Source: CAZLLV01 sp964560325 (lineage in GTDB: Bacteria; Acidobacteriota; Thermoanaerobaculia; Multivoradales; DATKCC01). Taken from it: 7,181 nucleotides of DNA. The DNA is taken from positions 1 through 7,181 of the forward strand of contig CAZLLV010000558.1 in the NCBI GenBank assembly GCA_964560325.1, written 5' to 3'. The notes beneath the pieces were generated by a model, which saw only the letters and a list, made by a program, of their open reading frames with translations, had not been told where the DNA came from and did not search any database. The first letter of the stretch is position 1. Each line of letters starts with the position of its first letter. A program made the position numbers and the translations under genes. Positions 1-7,181 of this stretch are shown piece after piece.

Positions 1-2
1 TC

Positions 3-1412
3 CGAGTCTGCAAGCGGGAGATGTCGCTCGAGCGGGTGACCATCGAGCGCGGCGGCGAGCGCTTCGCGGCCGCGGACATCTCGCCCGCCCGGCCGCTCGA
101 GTTCGAGCTCGGGGCGATCCTGACCGTCCACGCGCCCGACGTGGAGACGCTCGGCGCGGGCAAGCACTCGATCGCGCTCGACTTCGAGGCCGAGCCGTTC
201 GGGCGGCTGACCTTCAAGGTGAAGGACGCGATCGCCGCCACCACGCCGGAGGTGAAGGTCCCGTACGACAAGGAGCGCAACGACGACGAGGATGTGATCG
301 CGAACCGCCGGCGGTTCGTCGAGGAGGTCACGGGCGTCGAGCTCGCGCACGTGTCGAAGTACTCGTTCGATCCGCACACGACCCAGGGCAACGTCGAGAA
401 CTTCACCGGCGTAGCCCAGGTGCCGATCGGCTTCGCCGGACCGTTGACGGTCAACGGCGAGCACGCCCAGGGCGACTTCATCATCCCGCTCGCCACCACC
501 GAGGGCACGCTGGTCGCGTCGTACAACCGGGGCATGAAGGTGCTCAACCTCTCGGGCGGCGTGCTGTGCACGGTCCAGGACGACTGCATGCAGCGGGCGC
601 CGGTCTTCATCTTCGACTCGGCGCGCGGGGCACGCGACTTCCGCGACTGGGTCGACGAGCACATGCCGCAGATCCGCCAGGCCGCCGAGGAAACCTCGTC
701 GATCGCCAAGCTGCTCTTCATCGACACCTACCTGGCCAACAAGTTCGCCTACCTGCGCTTCAACTTCTCGACCGGCGACGCGGCGGGCCAGAACATGGTC
801 GGGCGCGCGACCTTCGCCGCCTGCTCGTGGATCCTCGAGCACAACTCCGAGATCCGCCGCTTCTACCTCGAATCGAACCTGGCGACCGACAAGAAGGCGT
901 CGCACGTCAACGTCATGCGCACCCGGGGCAAGCGGGTGACCGCCGAGGCGACCATCCCGCGCGACGTGCTGGTCCAGCACATGCGGGTCGAGCCGGCGAG
1001 CCTCCAGTACCACGCCGGGGTGGCGAACGTCGGCGCCTTCCTCTCCGGCGCCAACAACAACGGGCTGCACTCGCCGAACGGCATCACCGCCATGTTCATC
1101 GCCACCGGCCAGGACGTGGCGAACGTGTCGGAGTCGTCGGCCGGCATCATCTACAGCGAGCTGACCGACGACGGCGGCCTCTACCTCTCGCTCACCATCC
1201 CGTCGCTGATCGTCGCGACCTACGGCGGCGGCACGAGCCTCGCGACGCAGCGCGAGTGCCTGGAGGTGCTCGACTGCTACGGCCGCGGCAAGGTGCGCAA
1301 GCTGGCCGAGATCGTGGCGGGCGTGTCGCTCGCGGGCGAGATCTCGCTGGCGGCGGCGATCTCGTCGTTCGACTGGGTGTCGAGCCACGAGCAGTACGGC
1401 AGGAACCGTTGA
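3..1412 (+). CDS. hmgA: Class I hydroxymethylglutaryl-CoA reductase, probably 5'-partial
   Basis: The enzyme reduces HMG-CoA to mevalonate with NAD(P)H, the committed step of the mevalonate route to isoprenoids. Numbering from the ATG at 21 (463 residues), the catalytic core runs from about 90 to 458. Visible motifs are ENFTG (126-130), VPIGFAGPL (134-142), TTEG with catalytic Glu161, the cofactor loop DAAGQN (253-258), TDKK with Asp290 and Lys291/292, GQDVANV with Asp365, GGGT (402-405), and a terminal SSHEQ with His456 matching the catalytic His of class I enzymes. All four catalytic residues are present. No membrane segments are seen, so it is probably cytosolic. Residues 1-75 are an extra beta-rich segment not found in the usual core. 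The frame is open to the left edge, and GGGAG directly abuts ATG 21 with no proper spacing, so the real start is probably upstream of the window. The cofactor loop differs from the usual DAMGMN. It is the first visible gene of a + strand run, 2 bases before the UbiB-family gene. Family call very sure; start unsure. Confidence 0.95.
   Translation, partial: RVCKREMSLERVTIERGGERFAAADISPARPLEFELGAILTVHAPDVETLGAGKHSIALDFEAEPFGRLTFKVKDAIAATTPEVKVPYDKERNDDEDVIANRRRFVEEVTGVELAHVSKYSFDPHTTQGNVENFTGVAQVPIGFAGPLTVNGEHAQGDFIIPLATTEGTLVASYNRGMKVLNLSGGVLCTVQDDCMQRAPVFIFDSARGARDFRDWVDEHMPQIRQAAEETSSIAKLLFIDTYLANKFAYLRFNFSTGDAAGQNMVGRATFAACSWILEHNSEIRRFYLESNLATDKKASHVNVMRTRGKRVTAEATIPRDVLVQHMRVEPASLQYHAGVANVGAFLSGANNNGLHSPNGITAMFIATGQDVANVSESSAGIIYSELTDDGGLYLSLTIPSLIVATYGGGTSLATQRECLEVLDCYGRGKVRKLAEIVAGVSLAGEISLAAAISSFDWVSSHEQYGRNR
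1401..1405 (+). promoter_or_regulatory. Ribosome binding site for the UbiB-family gene
   Basis: AGGAA lies inside the last codons of the HMG-CoA reductase gene, 9 bases before GTG 1415. It favours GTG 1415 over the in-frame TTG 1409 and the later ATG 1523, and suggests coupled translation with the gene before it. Confidence 0.7.
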
Positions 1413-1414
1413 GG

Positions 1415-3106
1415 GTGACCGAGGAGGAGCGGGAGGGTACCGGTCCGCCCGGACCTTCCGCCGTAGCCGAGCCGGAGTGGGAGATCCTGGTCGAGCGCCC
1501 CGGGCACGGCATCGTCCGGCGGATGATCACCACCCAGCGCCACTTCCTCGGCCTCCTCTTCGGCGGCCTCACCGCCTGGAGCCGCGACCTGCCGGAGCGG
1601 CGCAAGACCGGCTTCCGGTACTTCCTCGCACGGCTGGTGGCGCTTCTCGTGCGGCCCTTCCTCGACCGCCGGCTCGTCCGCCTCCCCTTCCCCGTCCAGC
1701 TCCGCCGCCGGCTGGAGGATCTCGGTCCGACCTACATCAAGCTCGGCCAGGTGCTCGCGATGCGCGAGGACGTGCTGCCGCCGGCGATCACCCAGGAGCT
1801 GGGCAACCTCCTCGATCGCCTGCCGGTGGTGCCGTTCGAGCGCTACGTCGAGCTCGTCTCCGCCGCCCTCGGCGCGCCGGCCGGCGAGGTGTTCGCGTCG
1901 ATCGACCCGCGCCCGCTCGGCTCGGCCTCGATCGCCCAGATCCACCGCGCCCGCACCCGCGAGGGGGACGAGGTGGTGCTGAAGCTGGTCAAGCCGGGCA
2001 TCCGCGAGACCCTCCAGCGCGACGCGGTGCTGCTCAAGATCCTCGGCTTCTTCCTCCAGATGCTCCTGCCCCGCTTCCAGCCGCGGCGGATGATCGGCGA
2101 GTTCGTCGAGTACACCCTGAAGGAGGTCGACCTGCGCCGCGAGGCGGACAACGCGGAGACCTTCGCGGCGAACCTCCAGGATCTCGACGGCGTGGTCTTC
2201 CCACGGATCTTCCGCGCCTACAGCAGCCGCGACCTCCTGTGCATGGACTTCCTGGCGGGCGTCAAGCCGACCCATCCGCGCGCGCTGGCCCTCGCGGACG
2301 AAGAGAAGGACCGGCTGGTCGAACTCGGCGCGGCGTCGATCATCCGCATGCTCTACCGCGACGGCTTCTTCCACGCCGATCTCCACCCCGGCAACCTCCT
2401 GATCCTGCCCGGGCCGAAGCTCGGCTTCATCGACCTCGGGATGGTCGGCCGGTTCAGCGAGGAGCTGCGCCGGACACTGCTCTACTACTACTACTGCCTG
2501 GTGATGGGCGACGCCGAGAACGCGGCCCGGTACCTGGCGGCGGTGGCTGAGCCGATGTCGGGGAGCGACGTGACCGGCTTCCGGCGCGAGGTCGAGGAGG
2601 TCTGCCGGCGCTGGCAGCGGGCCTCGTCGTTCGAAGACTTCTCGCTCGCGCAGCTCATCCTGGAGTCGGTCGGCCGCGGCGTCCAGTACCGGATCTACTT
2701 CCCCGTCGAGACGGTGCTGATGGTCAAGGCGCTCGTCACCTTCGAGGGGGTCGGGCACGTGCTGCGCCCCGGCTTCGACGTGGCGGAGGTCTCGCAGACG
2801 CACATCAACCGGATCTTCCTCCACCAGTTCAGCCCCATGCGGCTGGCGCGCGAGGGGCTGCGCGGCGCGCCCGAGCTGATCGACGCGCTGGTCAAGGCGC
2901 CGATGCTGGTCACCGAGGGGCTGCGCCTGCTGGAGACGACCACCCGCCGGCCGGCCGAGAACCCGTTCGCCGGCCTGCGCGGGACGCTCTTCGGCGGCTT
3001 CTGCATGCTCGCCGGTGCGATCCTGCTCGCGAGCGGCGTGCCGTGGTACTACTCCGCCGTCCTCTTCGTGGTCGGCGTGCTGCTGGCTCTGCGGCCAGGG
3101 AAGTGA
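1415..3106 (+). CDS. AarF/UbiB (ABC1) family atypical kinase-like protein
   Basis: This is a 563-residue protein-kinase-like ATPase of the ABC1/UbiB/ADCK family. Members support ubiquinone or menaquinone biosynthesis and isoprenoid lipid handling at the membrane; the exact reaction is unsettled. Family marks in order: the KxGQ motif (Lys109-Gln112) in YIKLGQVLAMREDVLP; the glycine/alanine loop PLGSASIAQ (167-175); the nucleotide-binding Lys190 in VVLKLVKPG; Glu237 and Asp239 in KEVDLRREAD; the catalytic-loop signature HADLHPGN (320-327); and the metal-binding IDLG (339-342) in place of DFG. Two hydrophobic helices near the C-terminus (about 523-541 and 545-560) match the C-terminal membrane anchor of E. 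coli UbiB (546 residues). GTG 1415 is chosen for its upstream AGGAA and its 2-base gap from the previous stop; ATG 1523 would drop 36 poorly conserved residues. The next gene begins 4 bases after the stop. The link to isoprenoid quinones fits the mevalonate enzyme upstream. Family call very sure; ubiB orthology likely but unproven. Confidence 0.95.
   Translation: MTEEEREGTGPPGPSAVAEPEWEILVERPGHGIVRRMITTQRHFLGLLFGGLTAWSRDLPERRKTGFRYFLARLVALLVRPFLDRRLVRLPFPVQLRRRLEDLGPTYIKLGQVLAMREDVLPPAITQELGNLLDRLPVVPFERYVELVSAALGAPAGEVFASIDPRPLGSASIAQIHRARTREGDEVVLKLVKPGIRETLQRDAVLLKILGFFLQMLLPRFQPRRMIGEFVEYTLKEVDLRREADNAETFAANLQDLDGVVFPRIFRAYSSRDLLCMDFLAGVKPTHPRALALADEEKDRLVELGAASIIRMLYRDGFFHADLHPGNLLILPGPKLGFIDLGMVGRFSEELRRTLLYYYYCLVMGDAENAARYLAAVAEPMSGSDVTGFRREVEEVCRRWQRASSFEDFSLAQLILESVGRGVQYRIYFPVETVLMVKALVTFEGVGHVLRPGFDVAEVSQTHINRIFLHQFSPMRLAREGLRGAPELIDALVKAPMLVTEGLRLLETTTRRPAENPFAGLRGTLFGGFCMLAGAILLASGVPWYYSAVLFVVGVLLALRPGK
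3097..3103 (+). promoter_or_regulatory. Ribosome binding site for the acyltransferase gene
   Basis: AGGGAAG lies across the last codons of the UbiB-family gene, 7 bases before ATG 3111. It is the best Shine-Dalgarno match of the window. It supports ATG 3111 over the in-frame upstream ATG 3015, which would lie deep inside the UbiB-family gene. Confidence 0.8.
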
Positions 3107-3110
3107 CGCG

Positions 3111-4352
3111 ATGAGCACCGTCTCCGACGAGGCGCCCTACCTCTACGCCGAGCAGTTCCCGCACTACGAACCCTTCGAGCCCGGCTATCTGCGCGAGGTG
3201 GTCGAGGACGTCTTCGGGCCGGCGGTCGAGCACTACTTCCGGCCGGAGCTCCTGGGCGGCGAGCACATCCCCGAGCGCGGACCGGTCATCGTCGCCTGCA
3301 ACCACAGCGGCAACTCCTTCCCCTGGGACGGCATGGTGCTCGACGCCCACCTCTGGAGCCGCGACGGGCTGGCGCCGGAGAAGAAGGTCCGGACCGTCTT
3401 CGAGAAGGAGCTCACCACCACCTGGTGGATGCGCCCGTTCGGGATCGACAACTTCTGGCGCCGCGGCGGCGGCGTCGACATGACCTTCGACAACTTCTCG
3501 CGCCTGCTCGAGCGCGGGGAGCGGGTGCTCTACTTCCCGGAGGGGGTGCCCGGGATCGGCAAGGGCTTCTTCCGGCGCTACCGCCTCCAGCGCTTCAGCT
3601 CGAGCTTCGTGATCCTGGCGGAGCGCCACCGGGCCCCGGTCGTGCCGATCCACATCGTCAACGCGGAGTGGACGATCCCGTTCTGCTTCACGCTGCCCTG
3701 GATCGACCGGCTGGCCGAGCGGTACCTCGGCGTCCCCTTCCTGCCCCTGCCGGCGGCGCCGCTCGGCCTGCTCTTCCCGTTCCTCTTCTACCTGGCGCTA
3801 CCGGTGCGGATGGTCTTCGTCGCCGAGCCGCCGATCGACGTCGCCGCCTGGATGGCCGAGGCGCGCGAGAAGGGCCCCGGGCTCGACGATCGAGAGCTCG
3901 CGCGCGGGGTGGCGGAGCGGGTCCGCACACTGATGCAGGAGCAGCTCGACCGGCGGGTCGAGGAGCACGGGAAGCGGCCGTACGACGCGCGGTCGCTCGT
4001 CTCTCATCTGACGCGCCACTGGCGCCGGCTGCCGCGCATCCTGCCGACCGGCTGGACGTTCGCCTTCGTGCGCCACGAGCGGGACCGCCGCCGGCCGCCG
4101 GCGCGGAACCGCCTCCACGCGATCGTGCGGGACTGGGATCTGCTCTTCTACTACCTGCCGCTCGGCTGGCCGCTGATCGCCCTCGCGCGGCGCTTCCGCG
4201 TGCCGCCGTACGGCTTCCGGGGGCTCACCCCGAAGGAGCGCCGGGAGCGGGAGGGGAGCTTCCACTGGCATCTTCGTGAGCGGCCGTTGCCACCTCGACC
4301 GGATCGACCGCGCGGGGGAGGAGAAGCCAGAGACGGCCGGAGTGCTTCATGA
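3111..4352 (+). CDS. PlsC-like lysophospholipid/glycerolipid acyltransferase with long C-terminal region
   Basis: This is a 413-residue acyltransferase of the PlsC/LPLAT superfamily, expected to move an acyl group to a glycerolipid or similar acceptor at the inner membrane. Motif I is NHSGNSFPWDG (64-74), with His65 and Asp73 separated by seven residues rather than the classic four. The block NFWRRGGGVDM (114-124) fits motif II, YFPEG (141-145) fits motif III, and APVVPIH (175-181) fits motif IV. A hydrophobic stretch (about 208-236) probably lies in or on the membrane. The acyltransferase fold ends near residue 245. Beyond it are some 165 residues, many Arg-rich, with an aromatic hydrophobic patch at 341-360, whose function I cannot name. 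The last 42 residues overlap the convergent mltA gene, and the final 14 are a Gly/Arg-rich tail antisense to a conserved part of MltA. The start follows a good AGGGAAG, 4 bases after the previous stop. The HSG/PWDG style resembles acyltransferases of neutral-lipid or unusual lipid synthesis, so the acceptor cannot be assigned. Superfamily call sure; substrate unknown. Confidence 0.9.
   Translation: MSTVSDEAPYLYAEQFPHYEPFEPGYLREVVEDVFGPAVEHYFRPELLGGEHIPERGPVIVACNHSGNSFPWDGMVLDAHLWSRDGLAPEKKVRTVFEKELTTTWWMRPFGIDNFWRRGGGVDMTFDNFSRLLERGERVLYFPEGVPGIGKGFFRRYRLQRFSSSFVILAERHRAPVVPIHIVNAEWTIPFCFTLPWIDRLAERYLGVPFLPLPAAPLGLLFPFLFYLALPVRMVFVAEPPIDVAAWMAEAREKGPGLDDRELARGVAERVRTLMQEQLDRRVEEHGKRPYDARSLVSHLTRHWRRLPRILPTGWTFAFVRHERDRRRPPARNRLHAIVRDWDLLFYYLPLGWPLIALARRFRVPPYGFRGLTPKERREREGSFHWHLRERPLPPRPDRPRGGGEARDGRSAS
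4225..4352. other. 128-base tail-to-tail overlap of two convergent genes
   Basis: The acyltransferase (+) stops at 4352 and mltA (-) stops at 4225, so the last 42 codons of each are read from opposite strands of the same DNA. MltA's conserved end (HSGRLWLLLP) falls at about 4314-4343, opposite the low-complexity acyltransferase tail. The low-complexity MltA tail is opposite acyltransferase residues 372-399. No clear hairpin plus T-run terminator is visible for either unit. Confidence 0.9.
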
Positions 4353-5577
4353 GGCCGGCGATCTCGGCCGCCAGGTCGCCCGGGCCCCAGAAGACGTCGC
4401 CGCGCACCGGGCCGCGGATCGCCCCGCCGGTGTCCTGGGCCACCATCAGGCGGCGCAGCGGCACGTCCGGCGCCCGCTCCCTCCCCTCCTCGATCGCCTC
4501 CGGATCGGGGCGCTCGGCGGCGAGCCAGACCGGAGCGCCCATCGGCAGGAACCCGGGGTCGACCGCCAGCGACCGGCCGGGGGTCAGCGCCACGCCCAGG
4601 CTGCCGAGCGGACCGAGGCCGCGCAGCTCGCGGAAGAAGACGTAGGACGAGTTCGCCCGCATCACCTCGACCGCCTCCTCCGGGTTCGCCTCCAGCCACT
4701 CGCGGATCGACTGCATCGACACCTCCTCGAGCGGCATCGCCCCCTGGTCGACCAACACCTTGCCGATCGCCGTGTAGGGGTGGCCGTTCTGGCCCGCGTA
4801 GCCGAGGCGCATCACGCTCCCGTCCTCGAGCCGCACCCGGCCCGAGCCCTGGATCTCGAGGAAGAAGGCGTCGACCGGATCGTCGACCCAGACGATCTCC
4901 AGACCGCGGCCGCCGAGGCTGCCCTCGGTGATCGCCTCGCGGTCGAAGTAGGGGCGAAGGCGGTTTCCCTCGAGCCGGCCGGCGACCCGCCGGCCCTCCA
5001 GATCCTCGCGGAACTGCCCGAGATCGACCTGGACCAGGTCGCTCGGTACCGCGTGGAGCGGAGTCTGGTACTCCCCGTGGCGCCGCCGGCTGCCGTCGAG
5101 GCTCGGCTCGTAGTAGCCGGTGAAGAGCCCTTCCGGGTCGCCGCCGTCGGTCGCCGCCCAGGCGCGGAACTCGCGCTCGAAGAAGGCGCGCACCGCGTCC
5201 GCCCCCGCGCCTCGGAGCCGTGCCGCCTCGGCGCACGGCGCCCGCCAGTCCGCCGCCGTGCCGCCGAGCCCCTTCGGCCCGATCGGGGCGTCCGCCGGCC
5301 GCGGGCCGAACGCCCGGCAGGTGGCGAGCAGCGCCGGCAACGCCTCGGACGGGTCGTCCTCCGCCCAGCCCGGGAGCTCGTCGATCTCCGCCGGCCGCAA
5401 GACCAGCTCCGGCGGCGGCGGCTCGGCCGGCTCCTCCGGCGGCACGTCGGCCGGGAAGCGCGGCTCCGGCACGTCGACCGTGGGCCGCCGGTCTTGCCAG
5501 AGCACCCAGACCATCGACAGAAGGATCGCGATGACGAGAATCAGGAGGGAGACGAAGAGAGCGTAGCGTCGTGACAT
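4225..5577 (-). CDS. mltA: Membrane-bound lytic murein transglycosylase A (MltA)
   Basis: The enzyme cleaves the MurNAc-GlcNAc glycosidic bond of peptidoglycan in the periplasm, leaving 1,6-anhydro-muropeptides. At 450 residues it is longer than E. coli MltA (365). Residues 7-27 form one N-terminal membrane anchor, followed by a Pro/Glu-rich linker (about 32-58). No lipobox Cys is seen, so it looks tethered by a signal anchor rather than by lipid as in E. coli. The MltA domain shows FTGYYEP (152-158), LEIQGSGRV (240-248) and NSSYVFFRE (309-317). The 3D domain follows with PMGAPVW (345-351), the catalytic Asp382 in AQDTGGAIRG, Asp394 in RGDVFWG, and HSGRLWLLLP (412-421). Cys87 and Cys115 might pair. 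The tail 423-450 is low-complexity and lies antisense to the acyltransferase gene. ATG 5577 is 4 bases after the lipase stop with only a weak GAG-type binding site, so translation is probably coupled. Call very sure. Confidence 0.95.
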   Translation of the reverse strand: MSRRYALFVSLLILVIAILLSMVWVLWQDRRPTVDVPEPRFPADVPPEEPAEPPPPELVLRPAEIDELPGWAEDDPSEALPALLATCRAFGPRPADAPIGPKGLGGTAADWRAPCAEAARLRGAGADAVRAFFEREFRAWAATDGGDPEGLFTGYYEPSLDGSRRRHGEYQTPLHAVPSDLVQVDLGQFREDLEGRRVAGRLEGNRLRPYFDREAITEGSLGGRGLEIVWVDDPVDAFFLEIQGSGRVRLEDGSVMRLGYAGQNGHPYTAIGKVLVDQGAMPLEEVSMQSIREWLEANPEEAVEVMRANSSYVFFRELRGLGPLGSLGVALTPGRSLAVDPGFLPMGAPVWLAAERPDPEAIEEGRERAPDVPLRRLMVAQDTGGAIRGPVRGDVFWGPGDLAAEIAGLMKHSGRLWLLLPRAVDPVEVATAAHEDASGSSPPAPGAPSG

Positions 5578-5581
5578 CGGC

Positions 5582-6997
5582 TCACTCGGGACGCAAACGC
5601 CGGGCCATCACGCCGTCGCAGCCGGGGGTCGCGAGCACCTCTGCCACCCGCCGGTGGCTCGCCGGGTCGAGGATCAGCTCGAAGTGGCCGCCGGAGAGGA
5701 GGAACGGCTGCCCCACCAGCCGCTCCCGCTCACCGGGCGAGAGGGCGAGCTGGCTGGCGAGCGTCGCGTGCAGGTCTCCCGGCGCCGTGGCGAGGTCGTA
5801 GGCGTAGGAGCCGCGCCGCAGCCGGCGATCGCCGGTGAAGAGAGTGCGCCAGCCGCCCTCCGCGGCCCGACCGGACCGCTCCAGCACCGCCCGCTGGGCG
5901 GTCGGAACGTAGGCGTCGCCGACGAGGTGGTAGCACGGGGTCCGGCCGGGCGGCGGGTCGGCGGCGAGCAGGCGCTGGAACCGGCGCGCCGAGGCGAGCG
6001 CGCGAGCGAGGAAGTCGAAGCGTTCCTCGGGCGTACCGAAGAGGTCCGGCCGCCCGGCGCGGTCGAGCCGCCGTGCGACCTCCGGGCCGAAGACCGACCA
6101 GCCGTACCGGCGCCAGCTCTCCGGGTCGTACAGGTCGACGTCGAGCGGCCGGCCGTCCGGGTCGACGAAGCGGGATCCGATTCGATCGGGAGGGTCGTGC
6201 GGCAGGTCCTCGTAGAGCGACCGGAAGGTGAAGAGCACCTCCGGCAGCATGCGCCGGCCGATCCCCTTCACGTAGGTCCGCCCGCGGTCGATCTCGCGCA
6301 GGATGCGGAGGCTCCCGCCGTTCGAGCCGGCGACCAGCACGAGGTGCCGGACGTCGAGCCAGGGCGGCGGCCCAGCGGCTGATCCGGACCGGCTCTCTGC
6401 CTGGGCCTCCGCCTCGTCGAGCGACGCGCCGCCGTGACGCACCAGGTAGCGGCAGACGTGGACGCCGTTGCTCTGGCAGATCAGATCGACGGTCAACCGG
6501 TCCTCGCCGCGCGCCCGCCGCAGCGCGTCGAGCCGCTCGACCAGGGTCGCCGCCGAGGCGGCGTTGCTCCGCCGCCAGTCGTAGGCGAAGCCGAAGAGGG
6601 TCTCCCCCGGCCGTGGAGCCGCCAGATCCCCGCGCCGCCGCCCCGTCGCCGCTAGCGAGTCGAGGAAGGGACCGTAGACCGGCTTCTCGATCGGCCCGAT
6701 CCGCACGGCATCGAGCACCCCGTAGGGCACGAGCCGGTCGTCTCCGCCGTCTCCGCCGATCGGCAGCGCCAGCTCGTACGCCCCGTCGCGCGGCAGAAAC
6801 AGCGCCCGCCCGTCCCCCCAGGCGACGTGCCCGGTCGCCGGGTCCTTCATCTTGCTGCCGGTCACCCCGGGCACGAAGACCACCGGCACCTCCGGCGGCT
6901 CCGCGGGGACGACGGCCGGCGCGGTCCGCCCGCCGCAGCCGCCGAGCGGAAGGAGCGACAGCAGGACAGCCAGGAGAACGAAGCTCGCGCGCAGCAC
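5582..6997 (-). CDS. LCAT-like lipase/acyltransferase, predicted lipoprotein
   Basis: This is a 471-residue alpha/beta hydrolase of the lecithin:cholesterol acyltransferase (LCAT) type, expected to hydrolyse or transfer acyl groups on a lipid ester outside the cytoplasm. Residues 1-20 form a lipoprotein signal peptide: one Arg, a leucine-rich core, then the lipobox LGGC with Cys21 as lipidation site. The mature part begins with a short Pro/Ala linker. Family marks are FVPGVTGSKM (41-50), YDWRRSN (139-145), the nucleophile elbow CQSNG with Ser176 (174-178), AGSNGGS (223-229, in the place of the LCAT GTPxxGS), EVLFTFRSLYEDLP (253-266), and GGHFELILD (436-444) with likely catalytic His438. The acid is probably Asp408 in GDLHATLAS, 30 residues before that His as in LCAT; Asp361 in GDAYVP is the alternative. 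An Ala/Glu/Ser-rich insert sits at about 194-212. The start is GTG 6997; the binding site is weak, but the signal peptide fits this start exactly. It lies 4 bases before mltA and 42 bases after the partial gene. Substrate unknown. Confidence 0.85.
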   Translation of the reverse strand: MLRASFVLLAVLLSLLPLGGCGGRTAPAVVPAEPPEVPVVFVPGVTGSKMKDPATGHVAWGDGRALFLPRDGAYELALPIGGDGGDDRLVPYGVLDAVRIGPIEKPVYGPFLDSLAATGRRRGDLAAPRPGETLFGFAYDWRRSNAASAATLVERLDALRRARGEDRLTVDLICQSNGVHVCRYLVRHGGASLDEAEAQAESRSGSAAGPPPWLDVRHLVLVAGSNGGSLRILREIDRGRTYVKGIGRRMLPEVLFTFRSLYEDLPHDPPDRIGSRFVDPDGRPLDVDLYDPESWRRYGWSVFGPEVARRLDRAGRPDLFGTPEERFDFLARALASARRFQRLLAADPPPGRTPCYHLVGDAYVPTAQRAVLERSGRAAEGGWRTLFTGDRRLRRGSYAYDLATAPGDLHATLASQLALSPGERERLVGQPFLLSGGHFELILDPASHRRVAEVLATPGCDGVMARRLRPE

Positions 6998-7039
6998 GGC
7001 ACCGATCTTAGCCCGGCCGTAAGCCGCTCCCCGCCCTCG

Positions 7040-7181
7040 TCACCGCCCGACGACCGCCAGCAGCTCGATCAGCGCCAGCACGCCCACACCGCTGAACGGC
7101 AGCAGCACCGCCTTGACCACCGGGTGGCGCTTCCAGTGCGAGAAGGCCCCGCGGCGCAGCTCGCGAGCCTCCTCGACCAGC
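7040..7181 (-). CDS. C-terminal end of an unrecognised membrane-associated protein (partial)
   Basis: The last 46 codons of a leftward gene enter from the right edge and stop at TGA 7042-7040. The first full codon seen is 7180-7178. The peptide starts with a charged helix-like stretch (LVEEARELRRGAFSHWKRHP), then a hydrophobic segment of about 20 residues (VVKAVLLPFSGVGVLALIEL), ending LLAVVGR. This frame has typical codon use for the window (third positions G or C), unlike the other two frames here. The shape, basic helix then one C-terminal membrane helix, suggests a membrane-anchored or integral protein, but no family is recognisable from this fragment. It is 42 bases upstream of the lipase gene on the same strand and so likely heads the same transcription unit. 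That 42-base gap shows no convincing promoter or terminator. Sure that it is coding, moderately; function unknown. Confidence 0.7.
   Translation of the reverse strand, partial: LVEEARELRRGAFSHWKRHPVVKAVLLPFSGVGVLALIELLAVVGR

Overview
This is a compact, very GC-rich window (roughly 70% by eye, almost every third codon position G or C). It is nearly all coding, with no RNA gene, mobile element, CRISPR array or long non-coding stretch visible. The cell is a Gram-negative-type bacterium: it has a periplasmic MltA-type lytic transglycosylase, a lipobox lipoprotein and a UbiB-family quinone-pathway protein. A class I HMG-CoA reductase is uncommon in bacteria. Together with the base composition this makes a soil or sediment lineage such as Acidobacteriota or Myxococcota plausible, but that placement is inference and not firm.

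Left half, + strand (1-4352): three genes in a tight run. First is an HMG-CoA reductase whose true N-terminus probably lies outside the window. Two bases later comes a UbiB/ABC1-family atypical kinase starting at GTG 1415. Four bases after that comes a PlsC-like acyltransferase starting at ATG 3111. The spacing says one transcription unit. The first enzyme makes mevalonate for isoprenoids, the second family supports isoprenoid quinone metabolism or lipid handling at the membrane, and the third probably acylates a lipid. The joint theme is membrane and isoprenoid lipid metabolism.

Right half, - strand (4225-7181): three genes read leftward. They are the last 46 codons of an unrecognised membrane-associated protein (cut by the window edge), an LCAT-like lipase/acyltransferase lipoprotein (GTG 6997), and MltA (ATG 5577, 4 bases after the lipase stop). 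The theme is the cell envelope: peptidoglycan turnover plus an exported lipid ester hydrolase or acyltransferase.

The two units converge and overlap tail to tail by 128 bases (4225-4352), so both proteins carry C-terminal tails written in each other's antisense. The window looks like ordinary envelope and lipid housekeeping rather than a defence or mobile system. The points most worth a second look are the extra beta-rich domain on the HMG-CoA reductase with its altered cofactor loop, the non-canonical acyltransferase motif with a long C-terminal region, the altered nucleophile elbow of the lipase, and the convergent overlap.
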